From contig NZ_CP011924.1 in the NCBI RefSeq assembly GCF_000238315.3, positions 1,962,501-2,026,500 on the forward strand: a stretch of DNA of 64,000 nt, in the 5' to 3' direction. The position numbers and the translations under genes are program-made. This DNA is from Pseudoalteromonas piscicida. Lineage in GTDB: Bacteria > Pseudomonadota > Gammaproteobacteria > Enterobacterales > Alteromonadaceae. Position 1 is the first letter of the stretch, and each line of letters starts with the position of its first letter. Positions 18,272-24,805 of this stretch are shown here, piece by piece. Under the pieces are notes generated by a model. That model did no database searches, was not told the origin of the DNA, and saw only the letters and a program-made list of their open reading frames with translations.

Positions 18272-18375
18272 TTTTATAAAAACAACAAGTACCAGCTGTT
18301 ATATCAAGCATTTATCAATATTAAGTCGAATCAGTTCATATCTGTTCTAACAATAGATGAAAAGGTTTAGAGTTC

Positions 18376-18478
18376 ATCTAACAGGCAGCTATAAACTTAA
18401 ATCGGACGTTTTCTCTAACTCGTTTCTGGACAAAAACAATTTAGAGCCGGAAGTTGCCGCTGTGCCAAACTCCGTCGT
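18376..18478 (-). other. attC-like site (last of the array)
   Basis: Read on the minus strand it ends in GTTAGAT, a canonical attC R' core (18376-18382). Its arms pair imperfectly: GGCACAGCGGCAACTTCCGG on one side against the GGCAGC..AACTT..CGG segment on the other. It abuts the next attC with no gene between them. It marks the low-coordinate end of the cassette array, ~100 bp beyond the stop codon of the island polB. The remaining 18272-18375 has no recognised feature. Confidence 0.5.
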
Positions 18479-18479
18479 T

Positions 18480-18576
18480 GGTAACGCCCTAATAAGAGGC
18501 TGGAAATGCTTGGCTAAACTAGTGTAGCGAAGCGGAACTGAGCCAAGCTTTAGCAGTCCCGCGCTTAATTGGCTTG
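18480..18576 (-). other. attC site interrupted by the IS110-family element
   Basis: The R' side GGGCGTTACC (complement of 18480-18489) and long arms (GGGACTGCTAAAGCTTGGCT against AGCCAAGCATTTCCAGCC, with a GCTTCGC-containing central loop) are typical of attC. The R'' side reads ..CTTG and then leaves the attC consensus (CTTGTTA in neighbouring sites), which is where the IS element begins. IS1111-group elements are known to insert in attC sites. Confidence 0.65.
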
Positions 18577-18598
18577 ATACTTATTGAACCTTCTCCCC

Positions 18599-18623
18599 GA
18601 AGTTTAGCGAACAGCTAAACTTC
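18599..18623 (+). promoter_or_regulatory. Hairpin in the IS110 transposase leader
   Basis: GAAGTTTAGC-GAACA-GCTAAACTTC is a perfect 10-bp stem with a 5-base loop, ending ~18 bp before the AGGAGAAAGC ribosome-binding site of the transposase. It could limit transposase translation or terminate read-through from outside. It is a structural observation only. Confidence 0.5.
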
Positions 18624-18653
18624 AAGGCGACGAAACCCAAAGGAGAAAGCTCA

Positions 18654-19697
18654 ATGAAATTCTATACTACTTTTCATAAATATTATTGCGGAATTGACCT
18701 TCATGCACGCATTTTATACGTTTGCATTATTGATGAGCGTGGTAATAAAGTTGTTCATCAGAAAATAAAAGCTGATAAACATGAATTACTTAGACTGATT
18801 TCGCCCTATCTCGAAGATATCGTTATCGGTGTTGAATGCATGCATTGTTGGTATTGGGTGAGTGATTTATGTGCTGAACATGATATTGATTTTGTGCTTG
18901 GTCACGCGCTTTACATGAAAGCTATTCACGGTGGTAAAGCCAAAAACGATAAGATTGACTCTTATAAAATCGCTAGTCTATTGCGTGGTGGCAACTTCCC
19001 GCTGGCTTACAATTATCCTGCTAATATGCGTTCAACACGCGATTTACTTCGCAGACGAACGCGACTGGTTCAGCATGGCGCACAACTGAAAGCGCATATA
19101 GTTAACACAAATAGCCAGTACAACTACCCGCCACTCGAATTACACATGAAAAACAAATGTGTTCGACAAGAATTCCAAACGCGTTTTGACGACCAAGCCG
19201 TACAACGCAATGTTAACTTTGATTTAGCCATCCTCGATGCCTACGCAGAAGAGCTTAAAAAACTTGAATATTATTTAGAGAGCAAAGCTAAAAAGCATCA
19301 ACCAAACTATTACGCACAACTGCGAACCATACCAGGTATTGGTCTTATTCTAGCCATGACTATTTTGTATGAAATTGGTGATATTAACCGCTTCGAGTCT
19401 GTTCAAAAATTTGCATCTTATTGTCGACTAGTTAAGTGCAAAGCAGAATCTGCTGGCAAAACCTATGGCACCAGCGGCAATAAAATTGGAAATGGACACT
19501 TGAAATGGGCGTTCAGTGAAGCCGCTGTACTTTATTTACGTGGAAATGACAAAGCTCGGTGCTACTTAAACAAATTACAAAAACGCATGAGCAAAGCCAA
19601 AGCACTTTCAGTGCTCGCCCATAAGCTCGGTCGTTGTGTTTATTTTATGCTTAAGAACAAAACGGTATTCGACGATGAACGCTTTTTAAAAAGCTAA
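18654..19697 (+). CDS. IS110-family transposase (complete)
   Basis: 347 residues. The N-terminal RuvC-like DEDD domain is seen as YCGIDLHARIL (D near 15), VIGVECMHCWYW (E near 63) and AKNDKIDSYKIASLL (two Asp near 102-105). The C-terminal Tnp20 domain has LRTIPGIGLILAMTILYEIG and the serine segment YGTSGNKIGNGHLKWAF. Preceded by AGGAGAAAGC. IS110-family transposases recombine DNA with an element-encoded guide (bridge/seek) RNA. This copy is intact, in contrast to the 5'-truncated second copy directly downstream. Confidence 0.92.
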   Translation: MKFYTTFHKYYCGIDLHARILYVCIIDERGNKVVHQKIKADKHELLRLISPYLEDIVIGVECMHCWYWVSDLCAEHDIDFVLGHALYMKAIHGGKAKNDKIDSYKIASLLRGGNFPLAYNYPANMRSTRDLLRRRTRLVQHGAQLKAHIVNTNSQYNYPPLELHMKNKCVRQEFQTRFDDQAVQRNVNFDLAILDAYAEELKKLEYYLESKAKKHQPNYYAQLRTIPGIGLILAMTILYEIGDINRFESVQKFASYCRLVKCKAESAGKTYGTSGNKIGNGHLKWAFSEAAVLYLRGNDKARCYLNKLQKRMSKAKALSVLAHKLGRCVYFMLKNKTVFDDERFLKS

Positions 19698-19997
19698 GTC
19701 GCACAATGGGGTGAGCTCTACACCTAACTAGATAAGCACGAACAACCATGCATTATTTGTGTTTTTGTCAGTAATAGCTGAATTTTACAGGTAAGTGTTG
19801 TCGAAGTAATAAGCTATTTGGCCTTGATTAGACACCCCATTGGTGCGCATTTATTTAAGCAATGAATTGAATCGTTTACACCTTAGCTGAGCCTTTAACT
19901 AACTGGACGAATGAGCCATCCCCTTGAGTAGTGCAAGATTAAGGTTAACCGATGAATGTCTAGTGGCCCTAAACGATAAGTTGTATCGACTGATTTA
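19698..19997 (+). ncRNA. Candidate bridge/seek RNA region, copy 1
   Basis: A 300-bp non-coding segment 3' of the transposase, where IS1111-group elements are reported to encode their guide RNA. It contains long-range complementarity between GCACAATGGGGTG (19702-19714) and CACCCCATTGGTGC downstream, so it can fold. No RNA boundaries or guide loops were assigned. Confidence 0.4.
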
Positions 19998-20673
19998 TAA
20001 TATGCGTTCAACACGCGATTTACTTCGCAGACGAACGCGACTGGTTCAGCATGGCGCACAACTGAAAGCGCATATAGTTAACACAAATAGCCAGTACAAC
20101 TACCCGCCACTCGAATTACACATGAAAAACAAATGTGTTCGACAAGAATTCCAAACGCGTTTTGACGACCAAGCCGTACAACGCAATGTTAACTTTGATT
20201 TAGCCATCCTCGATGCCTACGCAGAAGAGCTTAAAAAACTTGAATATTATTTAGAGAGCAAAGCTAAAAAGCATCAACCAAACTATTACGCACAACTGCG
20301 AACCATACCAGGTATTGGTCTTATTCTAGCCATGACTATTTTGTATGAAATTGGTGATATTAACCGCTTCGAGTCTGTTCAAAAATTTGCATCTTATTGT
20401 CGACTAGTTAAGTGCAAAGCAGAATCTGCTGGCAAAACCTATGGCACCAGCGGCAATAAAATTGGAAATGGACACTTGAAATGGGCGTTCAGTGAAGCCG
20501 CTGTACTTTATTTACGTGGAAATGACAAAGCTCGGTGCTACTTAAACAAATTACAAAAACGCATGAGCAAAGCCAAAGCACTTTCAGTGCTCGCCCATAA
20601 GCTCGGTCGTTGTGTTTATTTTATGCTTAAGAACAAAACGGTATTCGACGATGAACGCTTTTTAAAAAGCTAA
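19998..20673 (+). pseudogene. 5'-truncated IS110 transposase (second copy)
   Basis: This repeats transposase residues ~124-347 (NMRSTRDLLRRRTRL.. to DERFLKS) without the DEDD catalytic half. The in-frame lead-in from ~19924 (SSARLRLTDECLVALNDKLYRLIY) is just the translated 3' non-coding tail of copy 1. It keeps the Tnp20/serine domain but should be inactive alone. Confidence 0.92.
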
Positions 20674-20973
20674 GTCGCACAATGGGGTGAGCTCTACACC
20701 TAACTAGATAAGCACGAACAACCATGCATTATTTGTGTTTTTGTCAGTAATAGCTGAATTTTACAGGTAAGTGTTGTCGAAGTAATAAGCTATTTGGCCT
20801 TGATTAGACACCCCATTGGTGCGCATTTATTTAAGCAATGAATTGAATCGTTTACACCTTAGCTGAGCCTTTAACTAACTGGACGAATGAGCCATCCCCT
20901 TGAGTAGTGCAAGATTAAGGTTAACCGATGAATGTCTAGTGGCCCTAAACGATAAGTTGTATCGACTGATTTA
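20674..20973 (+). ncRNA. Candidate bridge/seek RNA region, copy 2
   Basis: Same 300 bp as 19698-19997, including the GCACAATGGGGTG / CACCCCATTGGTGC complementarity, here followed by what is probably the true right end of the element (CAATAAG at 20990-20996). Confidence 0.4.
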
Positions 20974-21042
20974 GGCAGCGATGAGATCGCAATAAGAGAC
21001 CCTCTATATGTGTTTGCCGTAAACGATTTAACGGCTAACCGA

Positions 21043-21152
21043 CATAACGAAGTTGAACAGGTTTAAGCGTTGCCAATGCAAATTAGCTGCTTAAAAGCAG
21101 CTAAAAAGAATCGTTATGCTTACTTGACCGGATAAGGTTCATATGTGTTATA
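21043..21152 (-). other. attC site
   Basis: Between GTTATG (complement of 21043-21048) and the R''-like TATAAC (complement of 21147-21152, next to the stop of the 128-residue cassette gene). It has a strong central hairpin TTAGCTGCTT-AA-AAGCAGCTAA and related outer arms (ATAAC..GTTGAAC and ATAAC..ATGAAC). Longer than the other sites, at 110 bp. Confidence 0.65.
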
Positions 21153-21155
21153 TTT

Positions 21156-21542
21156 TCAATTTAATTCTACTGGCAGACTAACCGAAATACCGCAGTCTTG
21201 ACCATAGCTGAAGCTTAAAAAATAATGCTCTTTGGATTTAGCTATTGCAGTAAACCAAACTTTCAAAATGCCATTTTCGTTGACTGCTTGCATGGGTGTA
21301 AAAAAGGTTGGGTTACCCAAGCTACCCTTGAAAACAGCAGCATTTTGAAATTTTAAGCCATCGATAGTTTTCGGAAGCGAAGTAATAACGCTAAGATCAT
21401 TAGCTTTGTTCGTTTTTTCAATTTGAAATAAATGGGAATACTGTTGGTTCCATTTTTCAAACTGTTTGTTAGTGATATGGCATGACGTAGCGTTACTGAA
21501 AAACGATACAAAATAAAGTGCCAAAACTATTCGCAACTCCAT
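21156..21542 (-). CDS. Cassette gene: small secreted protein of unknown function
   Basis: 128 residues. Residues 1-20 (MELRIVLALYFVSFFSNATS) form a signal peptide, and a cysteine follows at once. This may be a lipoprotein-like or simple signal peptidase I cleavage; the lipobox is poor (NATSC). The mature part is rich in Phe/Ser with no family I recognise. It ends next to an attC and begins 14 bp from the preceding cassette boundary, a typical single-gene integron cassette. Function not assigned. Confidence 0.6.
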   Translation of the reverse strand: MELRIVLALYFVSFFSNATSCHITNKQFEKWNQQYSHLFQIEKTNKANDLSVITSLPKTIDGLKFQNAAVFKGSLGNPTFFTPMQAVNENGILKVWFTAIAKSKEHYFLSFSYGQDCGISVSLPVELN

Positions 21543-21555
21543 TCCTCCCAGAAAC

Positions 21556-21650
21556 TATAACGCTCACATTTGCGACGGCTTTGTAGCGAGGGAGGAGCGT
21601 AAAAGCCGTCCAAGCCACTTAATGGCTGATGCAACATGCGCTTGTTATAT
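21556..21650 (-). other. attC site
   Basis: Minus strand: R'' TATAACAAGCGC, overlapping the stop of the DUF2971-like gene, and R' GAGCGTTATAG at the other end. The arms GGACGGCTTTTACGCTCC and AAAGCCGTCGC pair. It separates two cassette genes. Confidence 0.85.
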
Positions 21651-22598
21651 TTGTTCGAATTCAATGCTGTAATAGTCCATATTCTTTGTGGCTTTCCAAG
21701 TATCTAAGTATCCAGTTGAAAGCGCATAACTACCTTGCACATCAGCTTTAGTTATTTCAGAATTTAAACCTATCAAACAATTATTTATTGAGCTTGATGA
21801 CAATTTCATCTGATAAATGACTTGTGGGTTCTGGCTAAGCTTAGCCAGCTCCATTGCCACAGCAGTTCTCTCAGCATCATCAGAAATCTCGTAAAGGTTT
21901 ACACAACATGAGTTGTTTTCAGGGTTTATAACGGAGTATGACGAAGCTCCTATTATATTTTTGATACGTTCATTACTAATGATATCAAGGTTGGGAATTT
22001 CTATTCTGTCAGATTGTTCTAACCTTAGGACAACACGGTGTTCTTGTTCATAAATCCACTCATCGCTCTTTTGTAAGAACACCTCATAAAGAATCCTATC
22101 AGCACCTTCTGCCGATATATTTGAATAGTCATAATCAAACTTGTCATTCCGGTATCGCAACCCTTTTCTGTATGAAACAGGCTTTGGCACACCATCAAAC
22201 TGCGACCACTCTTCACCCCAAGCGGAGTTTATAAAAGAGTCAGCTCTAAATAGGTTTTCAAAAATTGAACCGACTGCTGGTAAATGTGCAACACCAGCAA
22301 CAACTCCCTTATGTTCATCTGCGTAGTGCGCCCACATAAGAAGGTTTTCTTTGTTTTCGGTAAAGCTTATAACGCCAATATGGTGCATTCTAAAGTCGAC
22401 GTACTGAGAAAATGTCAACTCACCATATTCTGAATCCCAAGATGTAGATTCATCAAAGTGGCTAGCCAAGTCATCCAAACTTTCTCGGCAAAAAGCAGCC
22501 TCAAAAGGGTCATTTAGAGCACTTGGTTGTGAAAGACGAATAAAACCCTCTTCGAAAAAGTTTCGGGGTTTGCTCATATACTTAAAGAGCTGCTTCAA
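21645..22598 (-). CDS. Cassette gene: DUF2971-family protein
   Basis: 317 residues. The start MKQLFKYMSKPRNFFEEGFIRLSQPSALNDPFEAAF and the segment NLLMWAHYADEHKGVVAGV are hallmarks of DUF2971, a family without an established biochemical role that is frequent in defence and mobile regions. Later QEHRVVLRL also fits the family. The stop overlaps the attC R'' site, and the ATG lies just inside the next cassette boundary. The lack of its own promoter is usual for integron cassettes. Family call fairly sure, function unknown. Confidence 0.75.
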   Translation of the reverse strand: MKQLFKYMSKPRNFFEEGFIRLSQPSALNDPFEAAFCRESLDDLASHFDESTSWDSEYGELTFSQYVDFRMHHIGVISFTENKENLLMWAHYADEHKGVVAGVAHLPAVGSIFENLFRADSFINSAWGEEWSQFDGVPKPVSYRKGLRYRNDKFDYDYSNISAEGADRILYEVFLQKSDEWIYEQEHRVVLRLEQSDRIEIPNLDIISNERIKNIIGASSYSVINPENNSCCVNLYEISDDAERTAVAMELAKLSQNPQVIYQMKLSSSSINNCLIGLNSEITKADVQGSYALSTGYLDTWKATKNMDYYSIEFEQI

Positions 22599-22624
22599 AG
22601 GTTGCCTCTTCTTAGGATAAAAAA

Positions 22625-22732
22625 TATAACGCTTGCCTAACCGGCGTAAAATAGCAGGCTAAAATTAGCGACGAAGGAGCGCAAGCCTGCTGTTTTGCGT
22701 CCCTTGGTTTAGGCACTTGCTATAACTCAATT
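22625..22732 (-). other. attC site
   Basis: Minus strand from GTTATAGCAAGTGCCTAAACC to GGTTAGGCAAGCGTTATA. The outer arms pair well (GCCTAAACC/GGTTAGGC), as do the inner ones (ACAGCAGGCT/AGCCTGCTATT), leaving a ~30-base central part. The R'' reads TATAGC instead of the usual TATAAC. Confidence 0.85.
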
Positions 22733-22734
22733 AG

Positions 22735-22962
22735 TTACAAGCCACGTTCGTTAATGATAGTGGCTAACTTTAAACCTTTTCGAAACTCTGTAGCGTAACT
22801 TTCGTTACGGCCAATTGATAAAGCGAAATCAATTGGATCTATTTCTCTCAATTGCTCCGCATATTTAACAACAAGGTACATATTTACTGCATCTTTATTT
22901 TTATCCAATGCGGCTTGAGCAACTTCATTTTTAATATGTTCGATTAATTCACTTGTATTCAC
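22735..22962 (-). CDS. Cassette gene: 75-residue protein of unknown function
   Basis: A small helical, acidic protein (MNTSELIEHIKNEVAQAALDKNK.. ending SYATEFRKGLKLATIINERGL). No signal peptide or membrane segment. The order helix-helix-GRNESYATEFRKG suggests a compact DNA- or protein-binding fold, but I do not recognise a family. It is preceded by only a remnant cassette boundary (22986-22993) and followed by a full attC, so it may share a cassette with the 163-residue gene upstream. Start by ATG; no clear SD site. Confidence 0.55.
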   Translation of the reverse strand: MNTSELIEHIKNEVAQAALDKNKDAVNMYLVVKYAEQLREIDPIDFALSIGRNESYATEFRKGLKLATIINERGL

Positions 22963-22985
22963 GAATACTCTAAATTTTGCTATGA

Positions 22986-22993
22986 GTTATAAC
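22986..22993. other. Remnant cassette boundary (core GTTATAAC only)
   Basis: The 44-bp gap between two cassette genes contains the core GTTATAAC, identical to the boundary at 23512-23519, but no arms. Either the attC was deleted, or the two genes form one cassette and the match is chance. Confidence 0.35.
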
Positions 22994-23006
22994 AGCTTAT
23001 TATTAC

Positions 23007-23498
23007 TCACATTTCGATAAGTGATTTCCAATCAATAAAATCAGCCAAATTTTTAATTTGGCTGTAATCGACGAAACATCCTTTAAATGGAGTGTCTTCT
23101 ACAATTTCAGAGAAGATACTTTCAAACTTTTTCAAAACTGCTTCTGAATTTGTACAACTTTCAAAGGAAATCACATGATAACTACCATAGCACTTATCTG
23201 GAGGGATTAAATCAAAGTAACGCTTTGGGCTCCGAGGCTTTTCGGGATTAGATTTCGAAATAATAAAAGTGAAGCCCCCTTTTCCTTTACCTATTCTAAT
23301 CCAGCCTATCGCATGGTTTTCTCGCCAACTCCTTCCCATTTCCTTAGCTAATTGATCTTTCATCATAAGCTTCATTCTTGCACTAACATCTCCGCTTGTT
23401 TGATCTTCAAGTTCTGAGACTCTCTTAGTGAAAGCTTTTTCGTACCGCGCTTCAAATTGCTCTTTCGTCTCTTTATAAATCGGTAAGTAAAAGTACAC
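23007..23498 (-). CDS. Cassette gene: 163-residue protein of unknown function
   Basis: Basic N-terminal half (ETKEQFEARYEKAFTKRVSELEDQTSGD..MMKDQLAKEMGRSWRENHAIGWIRIGKGKGGFTFIISKSN) followed by a mixed domain ending NLADFIDWKSLIEM. GGAGGA just before the ATG is a good ribosome site. No signal peptide, no membrane segment, no catalytic motif recognised. It lies between the attC at 23512 and a residual boundary. Function not assigned. Confidence 0.6.
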   Translation of the reverse strand: MYFYLPIYKETKEQFEARYEKAFTKRVSELEDQTSGDVSARMKLMMKDQLAKEMGRSWRENHAIGWIRIGKGKGGFTFIISKSNPEKPRSPKRYFDLIPPDKCYGSYHVISFESCTNSEAVLKKFESIFSEIVEDTPFKGCFVDYSQIKNLADFIDWKSLIEM

Positions 23499-23511
23499 AG
23501 TTCCTCCATGA

Positions 23512-23612
23512 GTTATAACGCTGTTGTAACTGGCTAAAAATAGTTGGCTAAAATTTTTTGAGGCACGAACAAAGCCAACTGTTTTTTGTCCGAGTTTACA
23601 ACTTTGTTAGCT
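23512..23612 (-). other. attC site
   Basis: Minus strand from AGCTAACAAAGTTGTAAAC (overlapping the stop of the PIN gene) to GTTACAACAGCGTTATAAC. The arms TTGTAA/TTACAA and ACAGTTGGCT/AGCCAACTATT pair, and the central part is ~30 bases. R' core GTTATAAC at 23512-23519. Confidence 0.88.
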
Positions 23613-24710
23613 TCGAGCTGATAATTGCTCAATACTTAAATTTGAACATGTTTCAGACGTTGTATCATATTCAAAGCTTGCATCTATATATAACCTAAAT
23701 ATGAAAGAAAGGTTTACTGTATCCTCATCAATTTCAATATTATAAAGTGCCTTTATATTCTCAATATCATCTACATGCTGCTTAAATTCTACTAAGTCGA
23801 TAGATACTACTAGATCAACTCTTCTCACCTCATAAAAACAACTGATATAAACGCTTGAGCCTGATAATTCACTAACATAATTTACTTCAGGATCTTCTAG
23901 TCCTTCAAAAATATCTGATTTAATATCAATGACTTCAGTAAGCTTTTCTCCAAAAACTCTAGAGCCCAATAGATTACTGAGTTCAGAATTAGACATAGAG
24001 TTTAAGTAACTTTCTGTTTCCTCAATTAGGAAGTCCTCTTCATCATCTAGGATTTCATATTTATTTACTGCATTCGCTATTTGATCTACATTATCTTTAT
24101 TAAAATCAAAGACCTTAAGATAAGGCTTAATGGTTGCGCCAATTTTCAGAGATGTAATATCCTTCTGAAGATCTTCATTTAAAACTAAATTTGAACCTTT
24201 CTTTTCAAAAAAGTCACTTTTATTATCCGTAATAAATGCTACATCTCCTGTTATTGCATTGTCTTTTAGGTATTTTAGAAAAGATAACCAAATCAAAGTA
24301 TCTCTATATCCTTTTTCACCATCAGTAAATGGTTTAGTGACATTTAAAGCTCGCTGTACAACTTCTTTCTGCGATATCCCCTCATAGTCAATATTTTCTA
24401 TTGAATGTACTTTACCTTCCAAGATCGATCTAATATCGTACTCGGATGTGGAGATATCTTCTATTGATACCCCAATACTTCCACTATTTAACTTATGTAA
24501 GCGTTTAAAATGCTTTTTAATTTCCGACTTCGATGCATCAACTTCCCTGTTCCTGATGTTATTGACCTCTTGCACTACCAACTCAGATAAGAGCAAGTCT
24601 AAGTTTTCATTATTTAAGTAGTGAAACAGGAGTTTAAAATTAACATTACCTACAAACCAATTATTAAAAAAAGCGTTCGTATCAATAAAAACATTCATAA
24701 TAGATTTCAC
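23607..24710 (-). CDS. Cassette gene: PIN-domain (DUF4935-like) protein
   Basis: 367 residues (363 if the second Met is used). The N-terminal ~190 residues are a PIN nuclease fold: NVFIDTNAFFNNW (Asp 10), LLSELVVQEVNNIRNRE (Glu), KGYRDTLIWLSFLKYL (Asp) and AFITDNKSDFFEK (Asp), the four acidic residues that bind the metal. This resembles the DUF4935 subgroup of longer PIN proteins. The C-terminal ~170 residues are acidic and not recognised. PIN proteins are usually RNases, often in toxin or defence settings; no antitoxin partner is adjacent. The stop overlaps its attC. Confidence 0.75.
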   Translation of the reverse strand: MKSIMNVFIDTNAFFNNWFVGNVNFKLLFHYLNNENLDLLLSELVVQEVNNIRNREVDASKSEIKKHFKRLHKLNSGSIGVSIEDISTSEYDIRSILEGKVHSIENIDYEGISQKEVVQRALNVTKPFTDGEKGYRDTLIWLSFLKYLKDNAITGDVAFITDNKSDFFEKKGSNLVLNEDLQKDITSLKIGATIKPYLKVFDFNKDNVDQIANAVNKYEILDDEEDFLIEETESYLNSMSNSELSNLLGSRVFGEKLTEVIDIKSDIFEGLEDPEVNYVSELSGSSVYISCFYEVRRVDLVVSIDLVEFKQHVDDIENIKALYNIEIDEDTVNLSFIFRLYIDASFEYDTTSETCSNLSIEQLSARS

Positions 24711-24733
24711 TTTGATTGAGTGACCACTGAAGA

Positions 24734-24805
24734 AGCTAACGCCGCGCTCAGCGGCAAATTTGGAGCGCAGCGGAAAATTTGTCCGACAGCAGCGCCTTGT
24801 TATAC
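24734..24805 (-). other. attC site
   Basis: Classic 72-bp site. Minus strand R'' TATAACAAGGCGCTGCTGTCGG, arm GGACAAATTT pairing with AAATTTGCCGC, and R' GCGGCGTTAGCT. It overlaps the stop codon of the OLD-like gene. Confidence 0.92.

Larger units (their letters stand above)
19022..20973 (+). repeat. 976-bp tandem direct duplication inside the IS110 element
   Basis: Bases 19022-19997 and 19998-20973 appear identical from TAATATGCGTTCAACACG to CGACTGATTTA. The unit runs from codon ~124 of the transposase through the 3' non-coding region. The junction at 19997/19998 is exact, with no filler. The identity implies a recent event, or an assembly artefact. Confidence 0.93.
18577..21000 (+). mobile_element. 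IS110-family (IS1111-group-like) element with internal duplication
   Basis: A transposase of the DEDD type is flanked by short subterminal inverted repeats: CTTATTG at 18580-18586 and CAATAAG at 20990-20996. Removing the second copy of an exact 976-bp internal repeat leaves about 1.45 kb, a normal size for this group. The left end sits in an attC. The right terminus is placed by the inverted repeat only and is uncertain by some tens of bases. No target duplication is expected for IS110-family elements. Confidence 0.7.

Noticed and set aside
19924-20673. Apparent separate 249-residue IS110 protein starting at 19924
   Set aside because: The first ~25 codons are the non-coding tail of copy 1 read through the duplication junction; the rest is a truncated transposase copy.
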